Source of the DNA: Spisula solida | Taxonomy: Eukaryota > Mollusca > Bivalvia > Venerida > Mactridae | Direction of reading: 5' to 3' | NCBI GenBank assembly: GCA_947247005.1 | Contig: OX365946.1 | Span: forward strand, 55,020,734-55,084,733 | Length of the DNA stretch: 64,000 bases | Part shown: one piece after another, positions 47,831 through 60,462 of the stretch | How the letters are laid out: each line of letters starts with the position of its first letter | How positions within the stretch are numbered: the stretch's first letter is position 1 | The notes under the pieces: model-generated | Databases searched by the model: none | What the model saw: the letters and a program-made list of their open reading frames with translations, nothing else | Told to the model about the DNA's origin: nothing | Program-made: the position numbers and the translations under genes

Positions 47831-49954
47831 TATATTGATATACTAGAAATTTATTAGTTCTAGCGGACAATTATTAAAATACACGTGTGATTATCAAATC
47901 GTATTTGTTTTGATATGTTTTGTTACATTTTTATGTGCAGAAACTAACATGAACAAGTCTGTTGGCATGTTGTTTTATGCTGATGGATGTCTCAGAAAAA
48001 CAATAATTACAGTCATAACAAAATGTCGGTCAATTCGGCCAAAACATTTATTACAACTATACCAACAGTGAACGGGAATTTCAGCTTCTCTTCAAACTCC
48101 ATACCAGATTGTCCTTAATCGCTTTTGATTCCATTTAAGTGAGCTTTTCTCATGCCAGTCAATTGTTATTAATGTTTCAACGGCCATTTAACCGCCAGTA
48201 ACCAGTATGTCACCAATTAATGATGAGTGAAGAGAGAAATCAATGCTTAGACATTTCAGTGGGTGACGGAAAGCTGCTAGACAATTTTATTAAATGACTT
48301 TGTTATAACGTAATCTGAGAATAGAATGTATTCGAATATTTGCATAAAATACCGGTCAACGAATTGTCCATGGATCACAAGATATTTATGAATGTGTAAA
48401 GCTTATTGGAATATTATGTACTTGTTATAAGATTTTCTATCAAAGGCATAGACATCACAGTAAGTCCCTCATGACCCCAATATTACGGAATTATCTGTAT
48501 GCGTAAACTGTGTGTCAAACTTCTCCATACGTCATTACTCTATGCATTCATATTTAGTTAAATGCACATATAAAATTTATATATATGTGCCTCCACTGCG
48601 CATAAGTATAGGATATCATATGTGTTGTTTTTTACTACCAAAGGTCTTAAAACAAACTTGGTATGTAGGATATGATATAAAATCCCGTCCTCTAGTATTT
48701 CCGTGAAGTTGGTCAATGAGTTTTCGAGATTAACCAATGGTTGTACCAATAAAATTTTATTTTGACAAATACGAATACATTCACACTATCGGTATCCAAT
48801 TACGGAAGTTACAGTGAACAAAATTTCTCTTCTTTGTTGGTTCTCATCAGACTTGGCCTCCAACACCTCTTTGACATTATGAACTCTCAGTGACATACAT
48901 ATCACTCGACTGTTCTTTAATGTGAGGCTAGCGTTTGGTCAGGCAGTTCATTATTCTAGTTGATTGCGTGAAATAGATTAAATAAACTTAGTTTGTCTAC
49001 GTCAACTTTCTTGGACTGGAATGATGATCACCTTTAAAGACACTGTATTTTCGCGTCTTTTATCTCGATACTAATTTTCGCAGAATTTATCTGTAAGCTC
49101 AAAATACAGTATACAAATTATGGTCACAATCACTATGTACGGTTTGAAAGTCAATGTACATATAAAATGTACTTATAAAAGTTTTGATGAGTTTATTATA
49201 TGTTTCCTTCGAAGCATGGTGTCATTGGACGGGACACCGAATGACCATGCACTTAATTTGTCCATCAAACTGTAAGGGGCACCGTGATTTCTCTTTTGCG
49301 TACTACATTCACATGACTTTGTTGATTTATAACCAGTTGAAAAACACTTTAATGAAATATTTTCTGAAATGTTTAATCACTTCTTAGTCCTTATCGGTCC
49401 AAAATGGTGGTTTGTTACAAATACTTTATTATGGAGTTTGCAGAACGTGACCTAACAGTCTGGGTCGTCTGTGTTTGGATACGCCAACTGATCGGCAAAG
49501 TATTTGCAAATGATTTAATTTTGGAACGTTAGTATTGTAATGTTTGTTTGATGCCCGAAGGACAAAAATAGAACTTTGATGCGTTATGATTAATTAAATA
49601 AATCAGATATTAATTATGCATAAAACGTCTCCGAGGACATTTATTACATTTGATCCAATCGGATAAAATAGCCGCTGATTTATTTTTCGACATTAACATT
49701 ATAGACGATTAAAACAATAAAAACAATAACATTGGCTTTAATGACAAATTACCCACCGCAGCATAATTAAATTGACAAGTTTAGCAAAAATGTTTTCTGT
49801 TAGCCTGCAAATAGAGATGAAGTCTCTTGTGTTCTTGTGTTAAGATGGTCAGTTAACCTAACACATATCCCAGGACAACTTGCAGTGTCATCACTGTTTG
49901 TGTACAATGATCTCACAACTTCTAAACAAAATCAGGGTTCTTGTGTTATTCAAA

Positions 49955-50030
49955 CAAGTGTGTTTTGAACCCACGGATGAATGGTATGCAATTGTTCCAC
50001 TGGCTAAGCTAACCGGGTGAGCTAGATGAA
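49955..50030 (-). mobile_element. tRNA-like sequence in unit A (sister at 61755-61830)
   Basis: The minus strand has an A-box-like TAGCTTAGCCAGTGGAACA and a B-box-like GGGTTCAAAACAC. The same sequence is present in copy E, so it predates the unit duplication. Confidence 0.5.
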
Positions 50031-50650
50031 ATCGATTATTTAATAAACAGTAGTATGCGCCTAGTAATTACTATGATAATAGTTCATTATGAAGATGCTG
50101 ATTAAACGTTCAGGACGTTTCAGTTGTTACGGAAAGCGTAACTTTTCATCTTAAAATGTGGTTTAAAAAGTGTGAATAATAAATGCGCTACTGAATAGCT
50201 CTTATTTTAAAACTCTAAGACTACATGTATGTTGAATTATTCTACACGAAGCATACTTAGATTCAATATACACCCCATTATTGTAAGGAGATAATTAAAT
50301 GGTTCTTGTTTTAAAAAAACTCCATGCTGCTGAACATAGATTGATGAGTAGAGGGCGCTCAATATATCTGAGCTCAGTACAGACCAGTGTCTGGTTTAAA
50401 TAACAGAAAACATCCTAAAAGCAAAAAGCAGGAAACGAATATTCCACGTTAGAATAATAAGGAACATTGGACTTCTTTCCTTTTTACATTGCATGTATTT
50501 CAAGTGCGATTCTGTCGACATTGTATCAGCTGTAACGATATGTAGCATAGCATGTAGTTTCAGTCAGCACTCTTGCTGTATGTTGCTGTTCCTTGAAACT
50601 CGCATAAAAGCTAAAGTCGGTCATACTAGTAAATATAACATATTCGTATA

Positions 50651-50728
50651 TCGAGGGTTGCCTGCAAGACTGCAGTACATCCTTCTTTAATAATAAGCAG
50701 TTACGATAGTTTTGCGGGCAACCCTCGA
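50651..50728. mobile_element. MITE, 78 bp, TA target duplication, empty site in copy E
   Basis: The ends are inverted copies of TCGAGGGTTGCC, extending to about 20 bp with few mismatches, each bordered by TA. At 62647-62648 copy E has an uninterrupted TA in the matching context (ACATACTCGTACATGTAA), so this is an insertion into copy A only. Confidence 0.85.
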
Positions 50729-51104
50729 TATGTAACTATCATACATAGTACTGGTTTTGTTATTCGTGCATTTAAAGTGCGATTCTGTCTGTATTACCTC
50801 ATGTGGAACAATGTTGAATATTTTAGCATAGTACGTAGTTTAATTCAGCACTCTGAGTACATGTTCATTACGATGTAAATCAGGAAGTCGAATCCCCAGG
50901 TAACTGTCGTCCCATTTCCAACTTGTATGACGTAAAAAAATAAGATAATAACGTTTTGCCTTCCCATAATAACACCCTTAAGCAAGTCAGTAATTTGTTT
51001 GATGCGACGTTCTGTCTGTTCTGACGTCAAAAGATTGGACACCCACCGAGCGCAATCCTTGCACATGTTTAACATCGAATGATCTTAGTCAAAACTACTC
51101 TCCT

Positions 51105-52020
51105 AATGCATGACGTGTGATTATCCAATAATATGTTTTAATATGTTTTGCGATTTGCAAACACTGACGTAAACAGTATTTTCATAGCTATGCCAAATAT
51201 TTGAACGAAGACTGTTGGCATGTTGTTTTTTGCTGAAGGATGGCTCAGAACGTGAACGGGAATTTCAGCTTCTCTTCAAACTCCATACCAGCTTGTCCTT
51301 AATCGCTTTTGATTCCATTTAAGTGAGCTTTTCTCATGCCAGTCAATTGTTATTAATGTTTCAACGGCCATTTAACCGCCAGTAACCAGTATGTCACCAA
51401 TTAGTGAAGAGAGAAATCAATGCTTAGACATTTTAGTGGGTGGCGGAAAGCTGCCAGACAATTTTATTAAAGCACTTTGATGTAGGGTATTCAGAGAGCC
51501 GAAATTATTCAAATATTCAGATTTTAAACGGTCAACGAACTTTCATTGGATCATCAGATATTTATGACGGTTGGTGTCAAATGGTTCCTGTATCAAATAT
51601 GTTGACAAACATGACGGTATTATTGTGTACTTCTAATAAGCTTTCTAGTTGGGACATGTTAATGTACTAGCGCACAAAGGTTAATAATTATTTCGTATCA
51701 TAGTGTATTGACATCACAGTAAGTCCTTAGTGACCCAATCTTTACACCATCATCTGTGTGCCCTAAATGTTTGTCCAATCCTCCATACTTCAATACTCTA
51801 ATTTAGTTACAGGCACTTATCAGTCTAGTATTTTACCTAATCTCAATTTCATTGAACTGTTTCTTTGTTATTCCAGTCAGTCAATAGAATTGATACACTA
51901 CATAAGGTGGTAAGTACTATGTGGCGGCTATAAAATGTCTCCCGTACTTCACTTCACAGTACTTATCGTTCATACCACACACATATATATATATCACATA
52001 CGCGAATTAAAGCCAAATGT
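51105..52020. repeat. Tandem unit, copy B (block Q only)
   Basis: Aligns with 53061-54020 (copy C) more closely than with copy A, including a GGCTATAAAATGTCTCCCGT segment and a short AT microsatellite. B and C are therefore the youngest pair of the array. Confidence 0.8.
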
Positions 52021-52904
52021 ATGTAATGTTTCATAGAGTAACTTTTGTGCATTTTTTAAACTTTTTTTCTTAGTATATCCCGTTATACGTTGATTACTTT
52101 GTTACTTTTATTTTCATTCCTGTACTTTCTCTATTCAGTATATTAATTATATAATATTTTATTATATTTATATCGAACAATCAATTATAAATTAATATTC
52201 TGTGCGTATACATGTATATACAAATTATATGAATTAACAATGTTCATCAGCAGTGTTTGTGACAGAATCATTTTAGAAATCTGCACAATCATCATCACTA
52301 TCACCATTCGCCTCGTAATAATCCCTGTCATTATCATCATCATCAAAAGAATTAAGATTTTGTTACTTTTTTATTTTCTTTCACCGTTGAGAAATGTCTT
52401 GGCCTTTATGCGTGAAACCGTCCTTTCTGTTACCCCTGTCATCGCGGTAGTTTGTTTCCTTGGACAGGACAACGGAATCACTGGCAGTTCTATTGATGCC
52501 TCTCGTGTGCAGAAGTCTAATACATTTGATACAATGTATCGTCCTTGCTGCGTTAAAACGATACGTTTAAACATTGTTTGATTAAATAATACGCACTTTA
52601 CACAGTTTATCTGGTTGTAAGTAATACACCCACAAAAACTAATACAGCTTCCTGAAAAGTGTTCGGAAAAATTATTTGCGAAAAAAAATTAAAAACAATT
52701 TTTATGGGATTTGAACCCGGAGCGTCTGCGTTGAGATTAGAAACGTTATGACTAGACTATATAATTAACACAACGATCTCCATCCTGAATTAAATAAATT
52801 GAAATGACTGAGCAAGCGCTTAGATGATCGTGCTTTATTTACTTACCCGCGTTTTGATATGGACTAATCCAACCAGTGACGTTTTCACAATGTTACTGTG
52901 CAAT
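52021..52904. other. Non-repeated spacer between copies B and C
   Basis: AT-rich DNA with a 113-codon plus-strand frame (52240-52581) that has no recognisable motif. A tRNA-like sequence lies on the minus strand at 52700-52770 (B box GGGTTCAAATCCCA, A-box-like TATAGTCTAGTC). Confidence 0.45.
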
Positions 52905-55900
52905 CATATCTTGGCCGCACTATATATGGGGAAAACACATTTAGAGGTGCTTTATTTGTTGGAGAAGCCAAGGGTCGCAAAAAATTATTTTCCAGCCTTA
53001 TAGAAACAAACAACCAGTCACAGAATATTTTATACTACAAATTAAATAATGAAAATGCACGACGTGTGATTATCCAATTATAGTATTTTAATATGTTTTG
53101 CGATTTGCAAACACTGACGTAAGCAGTATTTTCATAGTTATGCCAAATATTTGCTCGAAGACTGTCAAGACATACATTCTTAACAAAATGTTGGTTAATT
53201 CAGCCAAAACATTTATTACAGCTATACCAACAGTGTGGGGGGATCTCAGCTTCTCTTAAAACTCCATGCCAGATTATCCTTAATCGCTTTTGATTCCATT
53301 AAAGTGAGTTTTCCTCATGCCAGTCGATTGTTATTAATGTTTCAACGGCCGTTTAGCTGTCAGGAACCAGTATGTCACCAATTAATGATAAGTGAAGAGC
53401 GAAATCAATGTGAAGTCATCTCCGTGAGTAACGGAAAGCTACCAGACAATTTTATTAAAGCACTTTGTTATAGGGTATTCAGAGAGCCGAAATTATTCAA
53501 ATATTTAGATTTTAAACGGTCAACGATCTCTCTTTGGATCATCAGATATTTATGATGGTGTCTAATGGTTCCTTTTCCAAATATGTTGACAAACATGACG
53601 GAATTATTATGTAATTGTTATAAGCTTTCTAGTTGAGACATGTTAATGTACTAGCGCACAAAGGTTAATACTTATTTCGTATCATTGTGTATTGACATCA
53701 CAGTAAGTCCTTATTGACCCATCTTTACACCATCATCGTTGTGCCTTAAATGTTTGTCCAACCCTCCATACTTCGAATACTCTAATTTAGTTACAGACAC
53801 GTATCAATCTAATATTTTACCTCATCTCAATTTCGATAAACTATTTCTTTGTTATTCCAATCAGTCAATAAAATCGATATACTGCAGCAGGTGGTATGTG
53901 CTATGTGGTGGCTATAAAATGTCTCCCGTACTTCACTTCACAGTACTTATCGTTCATACCACACATATATATATATCACATACGCGAATTAAAGCCAACT
54001 GTATTTAATGTTTTATAGAGTAAGAAAAAATATAATATCAAAATTTAATGTTCGGTATAACATAAGAAAGAGCTCATATCACTACTGGCCGAATTGCATG
54101 ATACGGACTGGCTAGTCAGCGCTAGTGGTTTATATTGACCTAAGCGAAGCGATATGAACTATTTTTAATTAGTATCATCTGCGCATATTTGTGGGATGTC
54201 ATCTTTACTGTTATTTGACCGTCAATGTATTTTATACTTGGTAGTTAAAATATGGTATATAAATCCCGTCCTCCAGTAGGTCCGTAAAGTTGGTCAATAT
54301 GTTTTTGAGATTAACCGATCGTTGCACAAATTATGTAAATTAATATACCAGCCTTGCATAGCGCCATTTTCATGCGCAACACACGTTCAAAGGCGCTTTA
54401 CATACAGGGTTGCATCCACAAGGGCGCAGGTGCACCTTCTACGCAGATACGGCATGAACGGACTAGAAGGTTATTAAATATACCCGGTGTATCGCACAGA
54501 TACACAATTTCCTATTACTTTTAACTAGATACTTAACAGTGCACACGGTCAGGTATTGCGGGAAATACTACGATGTCCAAATCCCATGCCGGGCTTTTAA
54601 CCCACGACTTCTGGATTGATAGTCGATTGCGTTACCGCAGAGCTATCGCCGCTACAAATACGTATTTTACCTTGACAAATACGAATAAATTCACACTATC
54701 GGTATCCAATAACGGAAGTGGCCGTGAACATTATTTGTCTGCTTTGTTGGTTTTCATCAGACTTGGCCTCCAACACCTCTTTGACAAATGAACTATCGAT
54801 GACATACATATCACTCGACTGTTCTTTAATGTGATAATAGCGTTTGGTCAGGGGTTGTTCATTATTCTAGTTGATTGCGTGAAACAGATTAAATAGACTT
54901 AGTTTGTGTTCTTCAAGTTTCTGTGACTGGAATAATGATCATCTTTTAAAGACACTGGATTATTGGTGTCTTTTATCTAGATACCAAGTTCCGCAGAAAT
55001 TATCTGTAAGCGCAAAATACAGTATAAATATAACAGTCAAAATCACTATGTACTGTTTGTCGAAAGTCACTGTACATATAAAATATACTTATATAAAGTT
55101 TGATGAGTTTATTATATGTTTCCCTCGAAGCCTGAGGTCATTGGATGGGACACCGAATGGCCATGCACTATTTAAAGCTGTCCACCAAACTGTAAGGGGC
55201 ACTGTGATTTCTCTTTTGCGTACTACATTTACATGACTGTGTTGATTTATAACCAGTTGAGAAAGGTCTTAATGAAATGATTCTAAAACGTTTTATGCCT
55301 TCTGGGTTTGTATCGGTTAAGGCGTGGTCATAATAATGGCGCTGCTTTACAAATAATTTGTTGTGAAATTCGTATAACATGACCTTACCATATGAATTGT
55401 CTCTGTTTGGATAAGTCAACTGATCGGCGTTCACGACTGAACAACATGTTCAAAGATAGGTTTATGTCGTGTCAAAAGTTGTCATTGGTTAAATTATGTT
55501 GTTGTCTAGACAATATATAGTCTAACAAATATATTATTATGAAAATTGGACAATTGTTTTTTGTTGATTTCAGAGATCACACTCCATACGCAAATAATCT
55601 GAAGGAAAACAAAGCGATGATTCCTTAAAGAATATCCATTATTATTTAATTGATATAATAATTATGATGTTCGTGTTCAATGCATATTTAATACTGCATT
55701 TGAAGAACGCGAGGTACAATACAGTTCCATTGCGTTATGAATAATATTCGGTGGTAGTTATGTTTCATAATTTGTCTGGATAAACTATGATGGACTACTT
55801 ATGATAAACAAAGTACGGAGTCTATCGTTTTACCCTGTGATGTAAGATTCTGGTCTGATATTAATGACGGACATGTCGACGCAATAACGTTTCTAATGTA

Positions 55901-56430
55901 TTGTCAGAATGTTTGTAAGTCATATGTTATTGGACCATTGTATCTGAAACATCCGACGAAAGACATTAATTTGCAATCCGAATCAAAAACAACGTCAATG
56001 TGAAGTCAGTTGTTAACATAATCAATAGCAAATTAAGTCAATTTGAACGAAATGAAATGTTTTTTCTCGCAATCAGCTCGGAATTTGCGGAGATTGAGTT
56101 TTTTTGTCAGATCTATGAAGAAGAAAACATCAAATTAAATGAATTGGTCATTATCTAAGGTAAATGAGGTTAAAAGTATATAAAGAAACAGACACATATA
56201 CTTAAATATAGGAAACGCTTAACACATAATTGATGTTGATCTATAACTTTTTTCACTTGGAAATGATAAAACTGCTTGTAAAACATTTAGATGAAGTAGG
56301 AATTCATGAACTACCATGTGTATCAATGTGCTGAATTTGTCCGCATTTTTAAGAATTGATAGTATAAGTGCATAGAAAAATAATGAAAACATTATAATTT
56401 ACAGTATCAGTTTTTGCAAGATAAATATTG
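52905..56430. repeat. Tandem 5-kb unit, copy C
   Basis: Contains blocks Q (52905-54020), R (54276-55440), U (55450-55950) and V (about 56310-56430). A SINE interrupts block R at 54328. The 106-codon frame at 53235-53555 is not conserved in sister copies, so it is not a gene. Confidence 0.8.
54328..54671 (-). mobile_element. tRNA-derived SINE inserted in copy C
   Basis: Copy A is uninterrupted between its GATTAACCAATGGTTG and TTGACAAATACG segments (48730-48770). Copy C carries about 340 extra bp here. The right end, read on the minus strand, is a tRNA-like head with A-box-like GATAGCTCTGCGGTAACGC and B-box-like GGGTTAAAAGCC. The body runs leftward to a CAGCCTTGCATAGCGCC segment and an AT-rich tail. 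Confidence 0.75.
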
Positions 56431-56449
56431 GCCACTTATGCATGACAGC

Positions 56450-58240
56450 TTGGCGTGAAAATCGTTGTTATTAAAGCCATTTTTTGTTGGGAGAATATCT
56501 TTGATTAAAACAATCATCTCTTGCAAAGTTGATCGCAATCAATTGTGTAAAATCATTACATTCGTTGAGGGGAGTGATTGTTTTGCGGATTATTTGAAAA
56601 TGAAATCATATCGCACACGATTTACTTATTCTCTTTCAATTTACAACCTATCAAAATTGCATTCTTACAAAATCCTTTTTGGATTTTACTTTGATTAAGA
56701 TAGTTGTTTATACTGTACATGATGGCGACTACATTGCAGAATAAGTTTACTCGGTATTTCAGATTGTGTTAGATGTCTGGTGTACGGGTTCAGATCTATG
56801 AAAGACAAACACTGTTTCTAGAACAGAGATATTACCCTAAGGGAAGCACTATGTTAATTAATTCATTATAGAGCATTAAGATCAAGTCCAGATCTCTTAC
56901 CATTAATTTCCGGATTTTAACTAATTAAATCGAGCTATTTATAGAACATCCATTTAGAAAAAGAGCCCGGGGATTTGTATTTTTGGTCACTCTATATATG
57001 TTCAGGCATTTTCGAACTGATAATGCATGTGAACTGTATTGTTTTAATGTGAGTATTATAAAGACCAAATGTTCAGTGATTATAAGTTCATGCTATCGAA
57101 ATATTAATTTCTGGAGAACAATAGTACAAAAACATAATGTAACTATGGCACAAAAACAACGGTGTCGGTCCTAACATTAAAAATAAGCAGACAGTCTGTT
57201 ACTAAGGCGTTGACATTAAATGCTACACAGTCAAACAGTCAACATTATGGTATTTAAAGCTTCGAACTACTGAATATGGTTCTAAACATGACAATTCAGA
57301 ATATGCGCGCGTAAATGTGATTGTCTTATCCAAGCCTATTTGTTAATTTGCTATGGCAAACGCTGACATAAATAGTAAATGCATAATAACGCCAAAGTAT
57401 TGTTGCAGGTTCTATTTTGTTTTATGTTGGTTAAAGGCTCAGAAAAGACATAATTCATAAAAATGTTGGTTAATTCGGCAAACACATTTAGCTCAACTAT
57501 ACAAGCTATTTATTGAATCTCAGCTTGTCTTAAAACTCCATAGGAGAGTATCCTTTTGTCATTTTTGATTAAATTAAAGTGGACTTTTCTCATTCCAGCC
57601 AAACGTTATTTGTGTTTCAACGGAACGGCCGTTTAACCGCCGGGATACAGGATGTCAACAATTAATGATAAATGTTGAGAGATATCATTGTTTAGACATC
57701 TCAGTGTGTGACGGAAAGCTACCAGACAATTTTATTAAATTACTCTGTTATAAAGTAATCGGAGAATCGAATGTATTCAAATATTTACATTAAAAAACGG
57801 CCAACGAACTGTTAATGAATCACCAGATTTTTATGATTGTGAAAACGGTTCCTTTTTCAAATATGTTGACAAGCATGGCGAAATTAGTATGTACTTGTTC
57901 AAAGACTTTCGTTTTAGTGACAATTCAAAGCGATAGTGCGAAGTGACAGAACTTATTTTGTATCAAAGTGTATTGACATATAGAAAAACACTAACACTAA
58001 ATTATACTTTGATTGCCCCCCTGATAGGTTCATTTCGTGTCAAAAGTTGTCTCAGGTTGAATAGCGTTGTTGTCTAGACGGTGTGTGTAGAATAAACATA
58101 AGTCAAACAATCATATTACCTCAGAAAATGTTTGAAAATTGGACAATTGTGTTCTGTTGATTTCAGAGATCACACTCCATACGTATATAACCTGAAGTAA
58201 AAAAGCGATGATTCCTAAAAGAATATCCATTAGTATTTAA
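56450..58240. repeat. Tandem unit, copy D (blocks P, Q, U)
   Basis: P (56450-57150) matches 46780-47400, Q (57300-57990) matches 47880-48420, and U (58025-58240) matches 55450-55640 and 60680-60900. Block R is absent, so this copy has a large internal deletion. It is the most diverged Q block. Confidence 0.75.
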
Positions 58241-58245
58241 TTCAG

Positions 58246-58500
58246 GGTAGCAATTACACGTGTTTTTTTGGTACAGTTCCAAGAAGAAATTTGTAAACAT
58301 TGGAACACAAATATAGCCATAAGGTTTTAATTCTTCATTTATTTCTATGAAATATACGCCACGCTAAGGAGAACATTATTTGCTTTCCATGAAATATATA
58401 ATCCTTTTCAGCGGCTGTGCCGTTTTGTTCAATACCTTGTGAAATCGTGGAACGTGTAGGTTTGACAGGGTAATGGAAACATCGGTAAAGCTGCTGTAAT
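58246..58500. mobile_element. Truncated copy of the palindromic element at 30210
   Basis: Starts CAGGGTAGCAATTACACGTG and follows one arm of the 30.2-kb element through its centre (ACAGGGTAATGGAAAC), then stops. It interrupts block U of copy D. Confidence 0.75.
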
Positions 58501-59274
58501 CAGTTCGGAATTTATCGAAGTGGAAAAACATGCAATTAAAAGAATGTGTCATTGACTTTACAAAGTAAGGTTAAAAATGAATTAAGAAACTGACAAACAT
58601 GCTTCATTAAAACATATAAACGCATGATTTTGCGCATACGTTAACGAGACTAAAATCATGCGTAAACATAATTTACGCGACCACGCGCTGTTGGTGTCCA
58701 GTATTAGGTATGCTCATTTCAGGGCTCTACCGACTACATGTACTACATACGATATACAGCGTCATATGAACTGTATTTACATTTTATTCGTAACTACTAA
58801 TTAATGTTTTATACGATTTAAATAACTAATTCAAACGAACCCGCATTGACCAAGTTGTTTTCTTGGTATTTGTCGATCCCGGAAGTCGACGCTTTTTGTT
58901 TTTGCCACAAAATCTCCCACCTAAATGTCATTATTTTTAAATACAAAATAATTAATTGATTTATGGATGTTATAAAAGAGCGTTTACGAATGTGTGTCGT
59001 GTTTTAACATTTGAAGAGTCTCTCGGGAGCGTGACGGGCTTAGTCACTAACCGTCCCTCCGGACTCAGATGCTAAAGCACGAAAACACATGCCTACAATC
59101 TGGAAAACACTAAACGCATATAACACACACTCGATGACGAATACTGAGAGTTATTTAATTTGAACGATTATTTTAAGTTTGAAAAATATTACTGTAGATG
59201 GTATTGCAGTCTCAAATCACACATATATAGCACAGTTAACCTACATATAGCAAATTAAACATCATAGCAGGTTA
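58501..59274. other. Spacer with an imperfect inverted repeat
   Basis: A short perfect pair CGCATGATTTT / AAAATCATGCG lies at 58621-58664. A broader, imperfect inverted repeat is centred near 59040 (CGTGTTTTAACAT against ATGCTAAAGCACG). Slightly GC-richer than its surroundings. It may be an old foldback element. Confidence 0.4.
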
Positions 59275-59479
59275 TATTTAGTCGCTTTTGTTTCTATGAA
59301 AGTGAGCTATTCTTATTCCAGTCAACTGTTATTAATAATTTCAACACGGTCGTTTAACCGTCAGAAACCAGTGTGTCATCAATAATTAATAATAAGTGAA
59401 GAGAGAAACTAATGTTTAAACACCCTAGTTAGTAAGTAATTTGCTATATGGTACTCAGAGAATCGAATTTATTCAAGTA

Positions 59480-60462
59480 CGAGGGGTGATCAACACATAC
59501 GCGGAAAAGTGTTGTAATTTCTTTATTGGTCATAGTAAGTCTTTGAATCTTTCTAACCATGAAGATAAATTTATTTCAAATTGATTCACCGCTGACCATC
59601 AATATTAACCAAAGTCAGAACGAATGCGGTTTCCTATGACAACGTCACTCGACGTCATGCGGCCCAAATTAATATATTTTCCAACGTTGCACGTAGAAAA
59701 CGATGACGTTTCATTCGTGCGTTGGTAATTTTATAATTATCTAAAGGGTGGATTATGAATATGCAATGATAAAACATTACATTCATTATTTTAAAACAAT
59801 GTTTAAACGTCAAACTCCGTTTTAGAGCTATTTGCATCGAATAGTTGTCTGAAAATGAGTACGATACAGAAATCGGCGACGAAAATTCGTGTTGCGAATG
59901 AAATGTCATTAAATACCAATGACAATATTGCAAAATACAACAGATATGTAAAAGCCTACAAAACAGGTGTCTGTTTTGCATATTCTCCCATATGTAGCCA
60001 TGTGAAATCAATGCCGACATCCGACAAGGGCTATACGACGTCAATAACGTCAAATTACGTCATGAATTCTAATGTTCTCCAGCAGCTTATTCTTATAATT
60101 TACATGCATGTTACAAAGGAAAAACATTGATTTTTGGTTGACAGGTCTATAAAGTGTATCTGGTTGTACAGCTATTTTTTTAGTTTTGAGAATAATTCAA
60201 TGCGCTATACAGTATGAATTGTGCCACGAGTGAATATTTATACTGTTATATGTAACGACGTCGCGATGACTTTGGGCCGGTGTAGCCATAGTGACGTTAC
60301 GGTTTCTATGTTTTTTTCGACTAAATATTTTCTTGAGGCCAGTGTTATTTATAGTTATGTATGTGTAATACCCCAATCTATTATCTGACCGATTTTTTTC
60401 AATATTGGTCAGATAATAAGAATTTCAGAGCAATTTTCCGCGTATTTGTTGATCACCCCTCG
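59480..60462. mobile_element. Mariner-like non-autonomous element, 983 bp, TA target duplication
   Basis: The ends are 29-bp inverted repeats with one mismatch, beginning CGAGGGGTGATCAAC, bordered by TA at 59478-59479 and 60463-60464. Copies B and C are uninterrupted at this place in block Q. Near the right end lies a hairpin (TTATCTGACC with GGTCAGATAA, 60380-60418). Two overlapping frames inside (91 codons plus, 132 codons minus) do not resemble transposase. Confidence 0.88.

Larger units (their letters stand above)
46780..50830. repeat. Tandem 5-kb unit, copy A
   Basis: Best-preserved unit, with sub-blocks I call P (46780-47400), Q (47530-48700), R (48700-49420), S (49500-50100) and T (50330-50830). 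Each aligns with blocks in later copies. No conserved open frame runs through the copies; stops fall at different places. It carries a 78-bp MITE at 50651 and a lone mariner-like end at 47798. Confidence 0.8.

Noticed and set aside
53235..53555. 106-codon plus-strand frame in unit C
   Set aside because: Sister copies A, B and D have stops and frameshifts at corresponding places, so there is no coding conservation.
59655..60130. 132-codon minus and 91-codon plus frames inside the mariner-like element; a YSP sequence in the plus frame
   Set aside because: Only three residues recall the mariner YSPDL block and the rest does not align, so I do not call transposase.
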